From Acinetobacter sp. UBA801 (GTDB lineage Bacteria; Pseudomonadota; Gammaproteobacteria; Pseudomonadales; Moraxellaceae): a DNA stretch of 42,410 bases. This document shows, one piece after another, positions 18,717 through 27,601 of the stretch. The stretch is from positions 1 through 42,410 of the forward strand of contig DBIN01000056.1 of assembly GCA_002296655.1 (NCBI GenBank), written 5' to 3'. Position numbers and translations under genes: made by a program. Position 1 is the stretch's first letter. The number at the start of each line of letters is the position of its first letter. The notes beneath the pieces are model-generated. The model was given only the letters and a program-made list of their open reading frames with translations, was not told the origin of the DNA and searched no databases.

Positions 18717-19907
18717 TTATTCGAGTGTTTCAGCAGGCACACGCACCCAGCCTTCCATCAAGACACGTGCACTACGGCTCATTACCGCTTTTTTCACTTG
18801 CCACTGTCCATTTTCCTGCACGGCTTGTGCACCAACGCGAAGCGTACCCGATGGATGTCCAAAACGAACAGCTTCACGCTCGCCCCCGCCTGCAGCCAAA
18901 TTAACCAGTGTTCCTGGAATAGCTGCAGCTGTACCAATCGCCACTGCTGCTGTGCCCATCATGGCATGGTGTAGTTTACCCATCGACAATGCACGTACCA
19001 ACAAATCTGTATCTTCAGCCTGAATCTGTTTGCCACTTGAAGATAAATAACTTTTTGGCGCAGAAACAAAGGCAATTTTTGGCGTATGCTGGCGTTTTTC
19101 AGCTTCAGTAACTTCCTGAATCAGCCCCATTTGTTTAGCGCCATAAGCACGAATGGTTTCAAAACGTGCCAATGCCTGTGCATCACCATTAATCGCATCT
19201 TGCAATTCTGTACCGGTATAACCAATATCTTCTGCATTTAGGAAAATTGTTGGAATACCCGCATTAATAAATGTAGCTTGAAATGTTCCAATATTTGGCA
19301 CATCCAAAGTATCCACGACATTGCCCGTAGGGAACATTGCCCCACCCTCGTCACCATCATCGGCAGGGTCTAAAAATTCAATTTGTACTTCTGCTGCTGG
19401 GAATGTCACGCCATCCAGCTCAAAATCACCCGTTTCCTGCACCTGACCGTTGGTCATAGGTACATGCGCAATAATGGTTTTTTCAATATTTTTTTGCCAA
19501 ATGCGTACTGTGCACACACCATTTTCTGGAATTTTGCTGGCATCGACCAAACCATTACTAATGGCAAATGCACCTACCGCAGCCGTGAGGTTGCCACAGT
19601 TACCACTCCAATCTACAAAAGGCTGATCAATTGAAACCTGTCCAAACAGATAATCAACATCATGATCAGGCTGCGTACTTTTCGCCAGAATTACCGTTTT
19701 GCTAGTGCTTGAAGTTGCACCGCCCATTCCATCAATTTGCTTGGCATAAGGGTCTGGACTGCCAATGACGCGCAATAAAATTTGATCTCGAATTCTCCCT
19801 GGCTGCTGCGCTGCTTCAGGTAAATCATCAAGTTTAAAAAATACGCCTTTACTGGTACCGCCGCGCATATAAGTCGCTGGAATTTTAACTTGTGGTGCAA
19901 AACGCAT
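18717..19907 (-). CDS. prpF: 2-methylaconitate cis-trans isomerase
   Basis: PrpF isomerises the 2-methylaconitate made by AcnD so that aconitase can finish the methylcitrate cycle of propionate breakdown. The 396 residues begin with I-P-A-T-Y-M-R-G-G-T-S-K-G (9-21), the family hallmark with the catalytic Lys. They continue with D-G-M-G-G-A-T-S-S-T-S-K and W-S-G-N-C-G-N (around 119-125), which holds the family's conserved Cys. The fold is diaminopimelate-epimerase-like. The ATG at 19907 has AAGGGA upstream. prpF usually follows prpC and acnD in one operon; here none of those genes is nearby, and prpF is transcribed away from an amino-acid permease. Confidence 0.93.
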   Translation of the reverse strand: MRFAPQVKIPATYMRGGTSKGVFFKLDDLPEAAQQPGRIRDQILLRVIGSPDPYAKQIDGMGGATSSTSKTVILAKSTQPDHDVDYLFGQVSIDQPFVDWSGNCGNLTAAVGAFAISNGLVDASKIPENGVCTVRIWQKNIEKTIIAHVPMTNGQVQETGDFELDGVTFPAAEVQIEFLDPADDGDEGGAMFPTGNVVDTLDVPNIGTFQATFINAGIPTIFLNAEDIGYTGTELQDAINGDAQALARFETIRAYGAKQMGLIQEVTEAEKRQHTPKIAFVSAPKSYLSSSGKQIQAEDTDLLVRALSMGKLHHAMMGTAAVAIGTAAAIPGTLVNLAAGGGEREAVRFGHPSGTLRVGAQAVQENGQWQVKKAVMSRSARVLMEGWVRVPAETLE

Positions 19908-20025
19908 GAATTTTATTCCCTTGTTTTCTGATTGTTATGGCCATATAAAAAGACCTTTTTGCATGATAACGGTTTTTATTCAAAAGGTATCGTGGTCTTG
20001 ACTTAAGTATAAAAAAACAACATTT

Positions 20026-20038
20026 GGTAAAATTTACC
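20026..20038. promoter_or_regulatory. Palindrome in the prpF-permease divergent region
   Basis: GGTAAA-A-TTTACC is a perfect 6-bp inverted repeat around one base, 119 bp upstream of prpF and 137 bp upstream of the permease. Its size and place suit a transcription-factor site, but the factor is unknown. A TTGACT hexamer lies 23 bp to its left. Confidence 0.35.
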
Positions 20039-20174
20039 CTAACCAGTCATCTTGATTTATAAGGTAGAAATAAAATTAATATATTGATTATACTAATTTT
20101 TAAAATAAAAAACCAATAAACTTATTTTTATAATTTACATAAATTTAACTCATAACTACCTAGCTACTAGGCTA

Positions 20175-21584
20175 ATGAAATTTGATCTATTACAATCTTG
20201 TCACTTTTTCATTGTCGGGCTGAATACTTTGAACAACAAGTCTTCACAACTTCAGCGTGGCTTAAAGAACCGCCATATTCAATTGATTGCCATGGGTGGC
20301 GCAATTGGTACTGGCTTATTCTTAGGTTCCGCGCAGGTCATCCAATCTGCTGGCCCTTCTATTATTTTGGGTTATGCCATTGGTGGTCTTATTGCATTTT
20401 TAATTATGCGACAATTGGGGGAAATGATTGTTCATGAGCCCGTTGCAGGATCATTCAGTCACTTTGCCTATAAATATGCTGGTAAATTCCCCGGCTTTTT
20501 AGCAGGTTGGAACTACTGGATTTTGTATATTTTGGTGGCAATGGCAGAACTTACTGCAGTGGCTAAATATATTAACTATTGGTGGCCCCATATTCCTGCT
20601 TGGACTTCGGCACTGTTCTTTTTCATTGTAATTACCATTATTAACTTGGGCAATGTAAAGTTTTACGGTGAATCAGAGTTTTGGCTAGCAATCATTAAAG
20701 TCGCTGCTGTGATTTCAATGATTGTCTTTGGTTTATATCTCTTACTTTCTGCAGATGCCAATTCAACCGCATCATTCAGCAACCTTTGGGCACATGGTGG
20801 TTTCTTCCCGAATGGCTTTGAAGGTCTGTTCTTTATGTTAGCATTCCTCATGTTTGCTTTTGGTGGCATTGAGTTGATTGGTATGGCAGCCGCAGAAGCA
20901 CAAGATCCTGAAAAAACCATTCCTAAAGCCATTAACCAAGTTGTGTTCCGTATTCTGATTTTCTATATCGGCTCACTCACCATTCTATTGTCATTAGTGC
21001 CGTGGAATCAGTTAGATTTAGGTGGGTTAGATAAAAGTCCATTCGTGATGATTTTTAGTCAAATGGGCATTGAATGGGCAGCTCACTTACTGAATTTCGT
21101 GATTTTGACTGCGGCACTATCTGTATATAACAGTGGGATGTATGCCAACAGCCGTATGCTATTTGGTTTAGCCAAACAAGGTAACGCACCAAAAATTTTC
21201 CTAAAAGTGAATAAACAAGGTGTGCCAATCCCAGCCGTCCTATTCTCTGCAGTGTTGATTTTTGGCTGTGTATTATTGAACTACTTTGTACCAGAAGAAG
21301 CCCTAAGCCACCTCATGTACATTGTGGTTGGTGCTTTGGTTCTAAACTGGGCAATGATCAGTTTAACCCACTTAAAATTCAGCAGTACTTTGAAAAAATT
21401 GGCTGTTCCAACCAAGTTCCCTGCACTTTGGTCGCCATTCAGTAACTATCTGGTGTTGGCCTTCATTGCTGTGGTGCTATACATTATGTGGACTCAAGGC
21501 TTTAAAGAATCAGTCATTATAATTCCTGTGTGGGTGGTTTTGATGTACATTTTATTTAAAGTGCTGAATGCTAAAAAATCTTAA
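20175..21584 (+). CDS. Aromatic-type amino-acid permease (APC superfamily)
   Basis: Inner-membrane H+/amino-acid symporter of 469 residues with 12 hydrophobic helices. It resembles E. coli PheP and AroP closely: R-G-L-K-N-R-H-I-Q-L-I-A-M-G-G-A-I-G-T-G-L-F-L-G at the first helix, then P-V-A-G-S-F-S-H-F-A-Y-K-Y and E-L-I-G-x-A-A-A-E-A (around 237-246). Phe, Tyr or Trp uptake is therefore likely, but related permeases carry other amino acids. The annotated ATG has only TAGG as a possible SD, within a small CCTAG/CTAGG palindrome. The first 20 or so residues are longer than in relatives, so a start nearer residue 20 is possible. Nothing beside it points to a substrate. Confidence 0.88.
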   Translation: MKFDLLQSCHFFIVGLNTLNNKSSQLQRGLKNRHIQLIAMGGAIGTGLFLGSAQVIQSAGPSIILGYAIGGLIAFLIMRQLGEMIVHEPVAGSFSHFAYKYAGKFPGFLAGWNYWILYILVAMAELTAVAKYINYWWPHIPAWTSALFFFIVITIINLGNVKFYGESEFWLAIIKVAAVISMIVFGLYLLLSADANSTASFSNLWAHGGFFPNGFEGLFFMLAFLMFAFGGIELIGMAAAEAQDPEKTIPKAINQVVFRILIFYIGSLTILLSLVPWNQLDLGGLDKSPFVMIFSQMGIEWAAHLLNFVILTAALSVYNSGMYANSRMLFGLAKQGNAPKIFLKVNKQGVPIPAVLFSAVLIFGCVLLNYFVPEEALSHLMYIVVGALVLNWAMISLTHLKFSSTLKKLAVPTKFPALWSPFSNYLVLAFIAVVLYIMWTQGFKESVIIIPVWVVLMYILFKVLNAKKS

Positions 21585-21611
21585 TTTATACAGCATATAT
21601 TTCTAACAACT

Positions 21612-21647
21612 AAAAAGTTATTGCTTCGGCAGTAACTTTTTGCTTTT
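21612..21647 (+). terminator. Terminator of the permease gene
   Basis: AAAAAGTTATTGC and GCAGTAACTTTTT pair (one T-G) around a TTCG tetraloop and are followed by more T. It lies 27 bp past the stop. The UUCG loop makes this an especially stable hairpin. Confidence 0.88.
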
Positions 21648-21688
21648 AAGTGCAACATACCCTTTTGCCCCTAAATAAAGCGTTACAT

Positions 21689-21703
21689 TGATAATAACTT
21701 TAA
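21689..21703. promoter_or_regulatory. Weak Fur-box candidate
   Basis: TGATAATAACTTTAA matches 11 of 15 positions of the 7-1-7 Fur motif; the left half is perfect and the right half poor. It lies about 140 bp upstream of the iron-type ABC operon, where Fur control would be expected. AT-rich DNA gives such matches by chance. Confidence 0.25.
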
Positions 21704-21844
21704 TTCAAACCTATTGTTTAAGTGGATATTTCAACTTTTTTGTATCAAAAGCCGCATGATTTACACTCTAAATGATAAAAAGACTCTACATGAGAAGAAT
21801 TCTTAGTTATTATTTGAGCACAAAATTTGTCGTGTGAATGAACT

Positions 21845-22963
21845 ATGAATGCGTACGCTGCTCAACCTGCCAATATCTTGACGATCCAACAGCTCAGTAA
21901 AAAGTTTGGCGCGCGTTTTGCAGTACAACAAGCAACATGGTCGGCAATGAGTGGACAAATTATATGTTTATTAGGTCATTCAGGCTGTGGCAAAACCACG
22001 ATGCTGCGTCTGATTGCAGGTTTGGAAACACCTAGCAGCGGCACAATTCAACTAGAACAGAATACCTTGTGGAGTGAACATGCGCAGATTCCTGCAGAAG
22101 CTCGCCATATTGGTTTAGTCTTTCAAGATTACGCACTTTTTCCGCATTTAAGTGTGTTAGACAATGTTATTTTTGGCTTAAAGAAATTTCCCAAAGCGCA
22201 GCGGGAAGCAATCGCCAAACAAGCTTTAGCGCATGTTTCCATGCTGCACCATCAAGACAGCTATCCATATACACTTTCGGGGGGCGAGCAACAACGAGTC
22301 GCCTTAGCTCGCGCCTTAGCACCAGAACCACAAGTGTTGTTAATGGATGAACCTTTTTCAAATTTGGATCATCGTCTGCGAGATCAAATTCGTCAAAACA
22401 CCATTCAACTGCTCAAACAAACTGCAACAACCACCGTTATCGTGACACACGATCCAGAAGAAGCACTGCAAATTGCTGATCAAATTATTTTGATGCATCA
22501 AGGGCAAGTTATTCAAATTGGTTCACCCAAACAACTTTATTTACAGCCGAAAACATTGTTTGCTGCACGTTATTTTTCTTCGTTGAATGAAATTCCAACG
22601 CACATCCAGCATCAAGAAATTCACACAGTATTTGGCAAGATTGATTTACCAGAACATGCAAACCCTCAAGATTCAATAGTTTGCTGCTTCCGTCCGCATC
22701 AATTGCATGTCAGTCAAACACCAAGTGAAAATGCCTTGCCAGCAAGCATTGTGTCATCCAGTTTTATGGGGCATGCGCAACAACTGCGTCTAAAACTACG
22801 CGATCATGATCTCACGCTTTTGGCACAAGTGAATCACCTTCAAGATATTCAACCTTCTGAACAGGTCTATGTTTCTGTCGATTTAAACAGCTGTTATTTC
22901 TTGGCTGCTGATGAGCAATCAACCACCACATCGTCTTCTACTCATACCGCTGTTCAGGTTTAG
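21845..22963 (+). CDS. fbpC: Iron(III) ABC transporter ATP-binding protein
   Basis: Cytosolic ATPase of an FbpABC-type ferric importer, 372 residues. The ABC domain shows Walker A G44-H-S-G-C-G-K-T-T52, the Q-loop in V-F-Q-D-Y-A-L-F-P, signature L144-S-G-G-E148, Walker B L-L-M-D-E-P and the switch His in V-T-H-D-P-E-E-A. The C-terminal third (from about 245) resembles the TOBE-type domain of Fe(III) and sulfate/molybdate ATPases. No clear SD precedes the ATG. The gene comes first, ahead of the binding protein and permease, rather than last as in the classical fbpABC order. Iron as substrate is inferred from the partners. Confidence 0.9.
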   Translation: MNAYAAQPANILTIQQLSKKFGARFAVQQATWSAMSGQIICLLGHSGCGKTTMLRLIAGLETPSSGTIQLEQNTLWSEHAQIPAEARHIGLVFQDYALFPHLSVLDNVIFGLKKFPKAQREAIAKQALAHVSMLHHQDSYPYTLSGGEQQRVALARALAPEPQVLLMDEPFSNLDHRLRDQIRQNTIQLLKQTATTTVIVTHDPEEALQIADQIILMHQGQVIQIGSPKQLYLQPKTLFAARYFSSLNEIPTHIQHQEIHTVFGKIDLPEHANPQDSIVCCFRPHQLHVSQTPSENALPASIVSSSFMGHAQQLRLKLRDHDLTLLAQVNHLQDIQPSEQVYVSVDLNSCYFLAADEQSTTTSSSTHTAVQV

Positions 22964-22997
22964 ATTTTCAGTTCAAACTTTTAATTAGGATTACTGC

Positions 22998-24014
22998 ATG
23001 AAACCACTGTCTAAAATATCATTGCTTGTTACAGGTTTACTTGCACTTGGTACAAGTGTCGCACAAGCAGCGGAAGTCAATTTATACACCACACGTGAGC
23101 CTGTGCTCATTCAAACTTTATTGACTGAATTTACCCAAAAAACTGGGGTAAAAGTGAATACGGTTTTTATTAAAGATGGTTTATTAGAACGGGTGAAAGC
23201 AGAAGGTCGTCGCTCCCCTGCCGACGTTATGCTGACTGTAGATTTTGGCAATTTGGTTGATTTGGTTGAAAGTGGTTTAACTCAGCGCGTGAGTTCTAAA
23301 ACCTTAAATAGCGCAATTCCTGCCAATTTACGTGCTGCCAATGGTCACTGGTATGCCTTGTCGATGCGTGCACGTGCAGTCTATGCCTCTAAAGACCGTA
23401 CACCATTAAATGCGATTACTTATGAAGATTTAGCTAATCCCAAATGGAAAAATAAAATCTGTATTCGCTCAGGCAGCCATCCATATAACACTGCTTTGAT
23501 TGCGGCTTATATTGCCCATCACGGTGAAAAACAAGCTGAAACTTGGTTGCGTGGTGTAAAAGCTAATTTAGCTCGCCCAGCCAGTGGTGGTGACCGTGAT
23601 GTGGCACGTGATATTTTAGGCAAAATTTGTGATATTGGCGTTGCCAACACTTATTATGTAGGCACAATGCGTACAGGTGATGCGGAACAAAAGCGCTGGG
23701 GCAATGCGATTAATGTTGTGTTACCGCGTTTTAAAAATGGTGGAACACATGTAAACGTATCGGGTGCAGTGGTCTCTAAACATGCGCCAAACCGTAAAGA
23801 AGCTGTACAGTTGCTTGAGTTTTTAGCTTCAGATCATGCGCAAGCCATTTACGCAAAAAACGGCTTTGAATACCCTGTTAAACCTGGTGTAAAAATTGAC
23901 CCAATTATCGCTAGTTTTGGCAAACTGAATATTGATTCAATTCGTTTAAGCGATATTGCACGTCACCGTAAAGCCGCCAACTTATTGGTCGATAAAGTCC
24001 AGTTTAACCGCTAA
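22998..24014 (+). CDS. fbpA: Iron(III) ABC transporter substrate-binding protein
   Basis: Periplasmic binding protein of 338 residues. It has a Sec signal peptide (Lys-containing start, hydrophobic core, probable cut after A-Q-A, around residue 24). The mature part begins E-V-N-L-Y-T-T-R-E, as in ferric-binding proteins of the FutA/FbpA group. Tyr residues of the N-A-L-I/N-T-Y-Y-V-G-T type (V-A-N-T-Y-Y-V-G around 216-223) are the usual Fe(III) ligands and are present. AGGA lies upstream of the start. The gene is 34 bp after the ATPase gene, and a hairpin separates it from the permease gene. Binding of another oxyanion or metal cannot be excluded from sequence. Confidence 0.9.
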   Translation: MKPLSKISLLVTGLLALGTSVAQAAEVNLYTTREPVLIQTLLTEFTQKTGVKVNTVFIKDGLLERVKAEGRRSPADVMLTVDFGNLVDLVESGLTQRVSSKTLNSAIPANLRAANGHWYALSMRARAVYASKDRTPLNAITYEDLANPKWKNKICIRSGSHPYNTALIAAYIAHHGEKQAETWLRGVKANLARPASGGDRDVARDILGKICDIGVANTYYVGTMRTGDAEQKRWGNAINVVLPRFKNGGTHVNVSGAVVSKHAPNRKEAVQLLEFLASDHAQAIYAKNGFEYPVKPGVKIDPIIASFGKLNIDSIRLSDIARHRKAANLLVDKVQFNR

Positions 24015-24028
24015 AAATTTTGACTATC

Positions 24029-24060
24029 ATCTTACAGTGCAGCACTTAGCACTGTAAGAT
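24029..24060 (+). promoter_or_regulatory. Perfect 12-bp hairpin at the fbpA-fbpB junction
   Basis: ATCTTACAGTGC (24029-24040) and GCACTGTAAGAT (24049-24060) form a 12-bp stem with an eight-base loop. It fills the 44-bp gap and runs into the first possible fbpB start codon (24059). There is no T-run behind it. Likely roles are stabilising the upstream mRNA end so that binding protein exceeds permease, or hiding the downstream start; both are inferences. Confidence 0.65.
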
Positions 24061-25723
24061 GCGCTCTCGTTCCCGCCCCTTATTTAGTACCTCTATTGCA
24101 ATGCTTAAAAATAAATTTAATTTTTTATTTTCGCTCAGTGGGTTATTGACACTACTCGCCTGTTTACCTGTGGTCGCTTTAATTTGGACAGCATTACAAG
24201 GTGATAGTGAAATTTGGGGGCATCTGCTGCGTTATGTAATTCCACACACGTTGGCAGAAACAGGGATTTTATTGTTGGGTGTGGGAATTCTCACCATCCT
24301 GATTGGTACAGGCAGCGCATGGATTGTAACGGCGTATCAATTTCGTGGACGGGCATTTTTAGATTGGGCCTTACTGCTGCCTTTAGCCGTACCGACTTAT
24401 ATTATTGCGTATAGCTATATCGACATTTTGCATCCTATCGGTCCTGTGCAAAGCATCCTGCGCGATGGGTTTAATTTAGAATTACAACAGTTTTGGTTTC
24501 CTAATATTCGTACTGTTTGGGGCGGCATCTTCTTATTGAGCTTTGTGCTGTATCCGTATGTGTATTTAAGCACCCGTGCGATGTTTCTGATGCAATCGGC
24601 CAGTTTAATTGAAGTGGCACGTACCTTAGGATTAAAACCCGATCAAGTGTTTTTACGTGTTGCGATTCCATTAGCACGTCCTGCGATTGCTGTGGGTACC
24701 AGTCTGGTTTTAATGGAAACCATTAATGATATTGGCGCAACAGAATTTTTAGGTATTAAAACCTTAACTTTGTCGATTTATTCAACCTGGACCAATCAAT
24801 CCGACTTGGCAGGCGCAGCGCAAATTGCCATTTTCATGTTGATGATCATTACTCTATTAGTTTTAGTAGAGCGTTTAGGTCGACGTAAACAGCGCTATAT
24901 GAACTCTGCACAACGTAGCCGCTTGATGCCTGCACAATCGGTTAAAGGTGTTAAAGCACTTGTATTATTCGGTTTAGGTTTAATTCCTGTCTGTATTGGC
25001 TTTTTAATTCCAACCAGTCATTTATTGGTCGAATCCTATAAACGTATTCAATATGCAGGGTTCTCAGATTATCTGATCCAAGCATCCATCAACACACTGA
25101 CGCTTGCCAGTATTGCCACCATCGTCACCATTTTGATTGGCTTCTTTATTGTCAGTGCTGCACGTTTTAGCAAACACAACTGGTTTAGCCGCATTTCTAG
25201 CTTAGGTTATGCCATTCCAGGAACCGTTTTAGCGATTGGTCTCATGCTGGCTTTGGGTAAAATTGATCATACCATTGCCGACTTTTTAGAATTTAAATTA
25301 GGGATACACACAGGTTTATTATTCCTCGGCACCAGTTTTACCCTTATTTATGCTTATGCTGTGCGTTTTTTAGCTATTTCAGTAGGTGGCATTGAGTCAG
25401 GCTATAACCGTATTCATGGTGTTTTTGATGATGCTGCACGTAATTTAGGACAAAACAGCTTTGCGATTATATGGCGTGTGCACTTGCCATTATTGCGTCC
25501 TGCCATTATTTCTGCAGCTTTATTAATCTTTGTAGACTGCATGAAAGAGCTGCCAGCAACTTTATTGCTCCGCCCTTTAAATATGGAAACGCTCGCCACC
25601 CAATTGTATGCAGAAGCCTCTAGGGGCACTTATGAAGATGGCGCAGTAGCAGCTTTACTAATTGTATTGGTTGGGCTGATTCCTGTCATTCTTTTGGCAA
25701 AGCTTGGAAAAACCCCACGTTAA
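24059..25723 (+). CDS. fbpB: Iron(III) ABC transporter permease (two fused permease domains)
   Basis: Inner-membrane channel component, up to 554 residues, with about 12 helices. It consists of two tandem permease halves in one chain, as in FbpB-type transporters. Each half carries an EAA-like coupling loop that contacts the ATPase: E-V-A-R-T-L-G-L-K-P around residues 186-195 and D-D-A-A-R-N-L-G-Q-N around 460-469. The start is uncertain. The ATG at 24059 overlaps the hairpin stem, and a second ATG at 24101, 14 codons in and just before the first helix, may be the real one; neither has a clear SD. A probable terminator follows. Confidence 0.9.
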   Translation: MRSRSRPLFSTSIAMLKNKFNFLFSLSGLLTLLACLPVVALIWTALQGDSEIWGHLLRYVIPHTLAETGILLLGVGILTILIGTGSAWIVTAYQFRGRAFLDWALLLPLAVPTYIIAYSYIDILHPIGPVQSILRDGFNLELQQFWFPNIRTVWGGIFLLSFVLYPYVYLSTRAMFLMQSASLIEVARTLGLKPDQVFLRVAIPLARPAIAVGTSLVLMETINDIGATEFLGIKTLTLSIYSTWTNQSDLAGAAQIAIFMLMIITLLVLVERLGRRKQRYMNSAQRSRLMPAQSVKGVKALVLFGLGLIPVCIGFLIPTSHLLVESYKRIQYAGFSDYLIQASINTLTLASIATIVTILIGFFIVSAARFSKHNWFSRISSLGYAIPGTVLAIGLMLALGKIDHTIADFLEFKLGIHTGLLFLGTSFTLIYAYAVRFLAISVGGIESGYNRIHGVFDDAARNLGQNSFAIIWRVHLPLLRPAIISAALLIFVDCMKELPATLLLRPLNMETLATQLYAEASRGTYEDGAVAALLIVLVGLIPVILLAKLGKTPR

Positions 25724-25728
25724 TCTGT

Positions 25729-25766
25729 CCCATTATTGCGTAATACACCAAGCGACAATGGGTTTT
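25729..25766 (+). terminator. Probable terminator of the iron importer operon
   Basis: CCCATT pairs with AATGGG, and the inner TTGC pairs with GCGA (one G-T, plus one internal mismatch). The loop is about 12 bases and TTTT follows. It lies just after the fbpB stop. Confidence 0.55.
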
Positions 25767-25928
25767 ACCACAAAAATAGTATTTTTTTTAATCAATCAGA
25801 AACACCCTACCAAATTCAAATTTATTAATTTTATTACTTATTTATCAAATACTAATGAAAAAAAAACACCTCTTTATTAGAACAAATACTCTATTTAGTT
25901 TAATTTTTATACTGATTAGTTTTTTCTA

Positions 25929-25950
25929 GAGCATTTACTCTTATTTTAAT
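25929..25950 (+). promoter_or_regulatory. Upstream motif shared by the two FadL-like genes (copy 1)
   Basis: GAGCATTTACTCTT followed by a T-rich run and TTTTAAT. The same arrangement stands upstream of the second FadL-like gene at 27602. A common regulator site or a remnant of promoter duplication would explain it. Confidence 0.45.
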
Positions 25951-25968
25951 TGTGATATTTTTGTCACA
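25951..25968. promoter_or_regulatory. TGTGA-N8-TCACA inverted repeat
   Basis: TGTGATATTTTTGTCACA has perfect CRP-like half sites but an eight-base spacer instead of the canonical six. It lies about 110 bp upstream of the first FadL-like gene. A Crp/Fnr-family or unrelated regulator could bind; the spacing argues against ordinary CRP binding. Confidence 0.35.
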
Positions 25969-26078
25969 TGGAGTAACAAATGGTCTCGGTTTGTACAAGT
26001 CGAAATCATCCTAAATGAAAGCTTAAAGCATCAACAAAAACTGTCATAAAAGACTTTATAGCCCAAAGGAAATGTATA

Positions 26079-27350
26079 ATGAAATTAAAAGCACTAAGCA
26101 CAGCAATGATTTTAGCAACTGTACCAATGACAGGTGCTTTTGCTGCAGCTCTAGATCGTTCTGGTCAATCTATGGCTGCGTTCTTACAACCGGGTAACTA
26201 CTTTGAAGCAGGTATTTCTGTACTAGATCCAAATGTCTCAGGTAAAGTACGTAATGGATATTCACCAAGCGCAGCACCTCCAAGTGCGATTGGCTTACAA
26301 AATACTAACCTAAGTGACATGGGCGATGATTATTACTTCCCAAGTGCTGCACTAAAACTACAAGTAACAGATCATTTTTCTTTTGGTTTACTTTACGACC
26401 AACCATTTGGTGCAGATGCTACTTACTCACTATCTGATACAGTATCAGTTGCTGCTGGTGGTGTAGGCCTTTTTCATAATGGTACTGAGTCAACAGAAGT
26501 TGAAGTCAAAACGCAAAGTATTTCAATGATATTTGGTTATCAACCAACTGAAAATTTTAATTTTTATGCTGGCCCTGTCTATCAAACAGTTGAAGGTGAT
26601 GTTCAACTTCGTGGTTTAGCATATGGTGGAAATGCTACTTTTGGTGGCTATAATGCAAGTATTAAAGAAACTGGTGATATTGGCTGGTTAGCTGGTGCGG
26701 CTTTCCAAATTCCTGATATTGCATTAAAAGCATCTGTTACATATCGCTCTGAAATTGAACACTCTGTAAATGTTAAAGAAAGTTTTAATTCAGCTGGTCT
26801 ATTTGCTGGTTTAAATGCAGCACCTTCTCTAAATACAGATATTACGACCCCACAATCTGTAAACCTAGATTTCCAAACAGGCATCATGGCAAATACAGTT
26901 GCTTTTGCTAATGTTCGTTGGGTTGATTGGTCAAATTTCTCTATTCAACCTTATAAGTTTGGTTTAGCAAGTAAAAATGCACTTGTACAAAGTCAAAGTG
27001 GTAAGCCTGAATTTGATCTTGTTGCATATACTGACGACCAAATTTCTGCAACAGTAGGTGTTGGACGTAAGTTAAATGATCAATGGGCAGGTAACGTTTC
27101 TGTAGGTTGGGACTCTGGTGCAGGTAATCCTGTAACCACGCTAGGTCCAACAGAAGGTTATTGGAACGTAGGTTTAGGTGCTCAATTTAGCCCAACACCA
27201 CAAACTTTCATTGCTGGCGGCGTGAAATACTTCTGGTTAGGTGATGCTAAAGCCCAAACTGGCGCTCAGTTTGATACAGCAGGTTATGTAGCAGAATTCA
27301 AAGATAACCATGCAATCGCATACGGCCTAAAAATGGGCTACAAATTCTAA
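26079..27350 (+). CDS. FadL/OmpP1-family outer-membrane transport protein (copy 1)
   Basis: Outer-membrane beta-barrel of 423 residues, likely importing hydrophobic compounds such as long-chain fatty acids. It has a Sec signal peptide with a probable cut after A-F-A (about residue 22). The mature N-terminus is L-D-R-S-G-Q-S, like the hatch segment of FadL. Barrel features are alternating aromatic strands and a final Y-G-L-K-M-G-Y-K-F ending in Phe, the outer-membrane insertion signal. The block S-G-A-G-N-P-V-T-T-L-G-P-T-E-G-Y-W (around 347-363) is shared almost exactly with the next gene. The SD is AAGGA. Substrate is inferred from family only. Confidence 0.9.
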   Translation: MKLKALSTAMILATVPMTGAFAAALDRSGQSMAAFLQPGNYFEAGISVLDPNVSGKVRNGYSPSAAPPSAIGLQNTNLSDMGDDYYFPSAALKLQVTDHFSFGLLYDQPFGADATYSLSDTVSVAAGGVGLFHNGTESTEVEVKTQSISMIFGYQPTENFNFYAGPVYQTVEGDVQLRGLAYGGNATFGGYNASIKETGDIGWLAGAAFQIPDIALKASVTYRSEIEHSVNVKESFNSAGLFAGLNAAPSLNTDITTPQSVNLDFQTGIMANTVAFANVRWVDWSNFSIQPYKFGLASKNALVQSQSGKPEFDLVAYTDDQISATVGVGRKLNDQWAGNVSVGWDSGAGNPVTTLGPTEGYWNVGLGAQFSPTPQTFIAGGVKYFWLGDAKAQTGAQFDTAGYVAEFKDNHAIAYGLKMGYKF

Positions 27351-27362
27351 TTATTAATGCTG

Positions 27363-27392
27363 AAAAAACCATCTGTAAAGATGGTTTTTTCT
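27363..27392 (+). terminator. Terminator of FadL-like gene 1
   Basis: AAAAAACCATCT and AGATGGTTTTTT form a perfect stem around GTAA, 12 bp past the stop, with more T behind. Copy 2 therefore needs its own promoter. Confidence 0.9.
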
Positions 27393-27601
27393 TTTTCAAC
27401 AATGACATCTACGCTCTTTTTTATACACTTGTGATTCATTTGAGCAACAAATGAACACTTAAACATTTTGCATAATATTCAATCAGCCACTCAGTATCCA
27501 AAAATAAATCTATATAAATCATAAATTTATATTTTTTCAGTGTTTTTTTACTATACACAAGTACATTTTTTAACTTTTCAGTTCATTTTACAACCATAGT
27601 T

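Larger units (their letters stand above)
25724..26078. other. 355-bp intergenic region before the first FadL-like gene
   Basis: Holds the importer operon's terminator (25729-25766), then very AT-rich DNA with no gene, and the upstream region of the first FadL-like gene. Notable are the 12-mer GAGCATTTACTC (25929-25940), also found before the second FadL-like gene, and a TGTGA-N8-TCACA inverted repeat directly after it. Confidence 0.7.

Noticed and set aside
25951..25968. Canonical CRP site
   Set aside because: The half sites fit but the spacer is eight instead of six, so I list it only as an inverted repeat.
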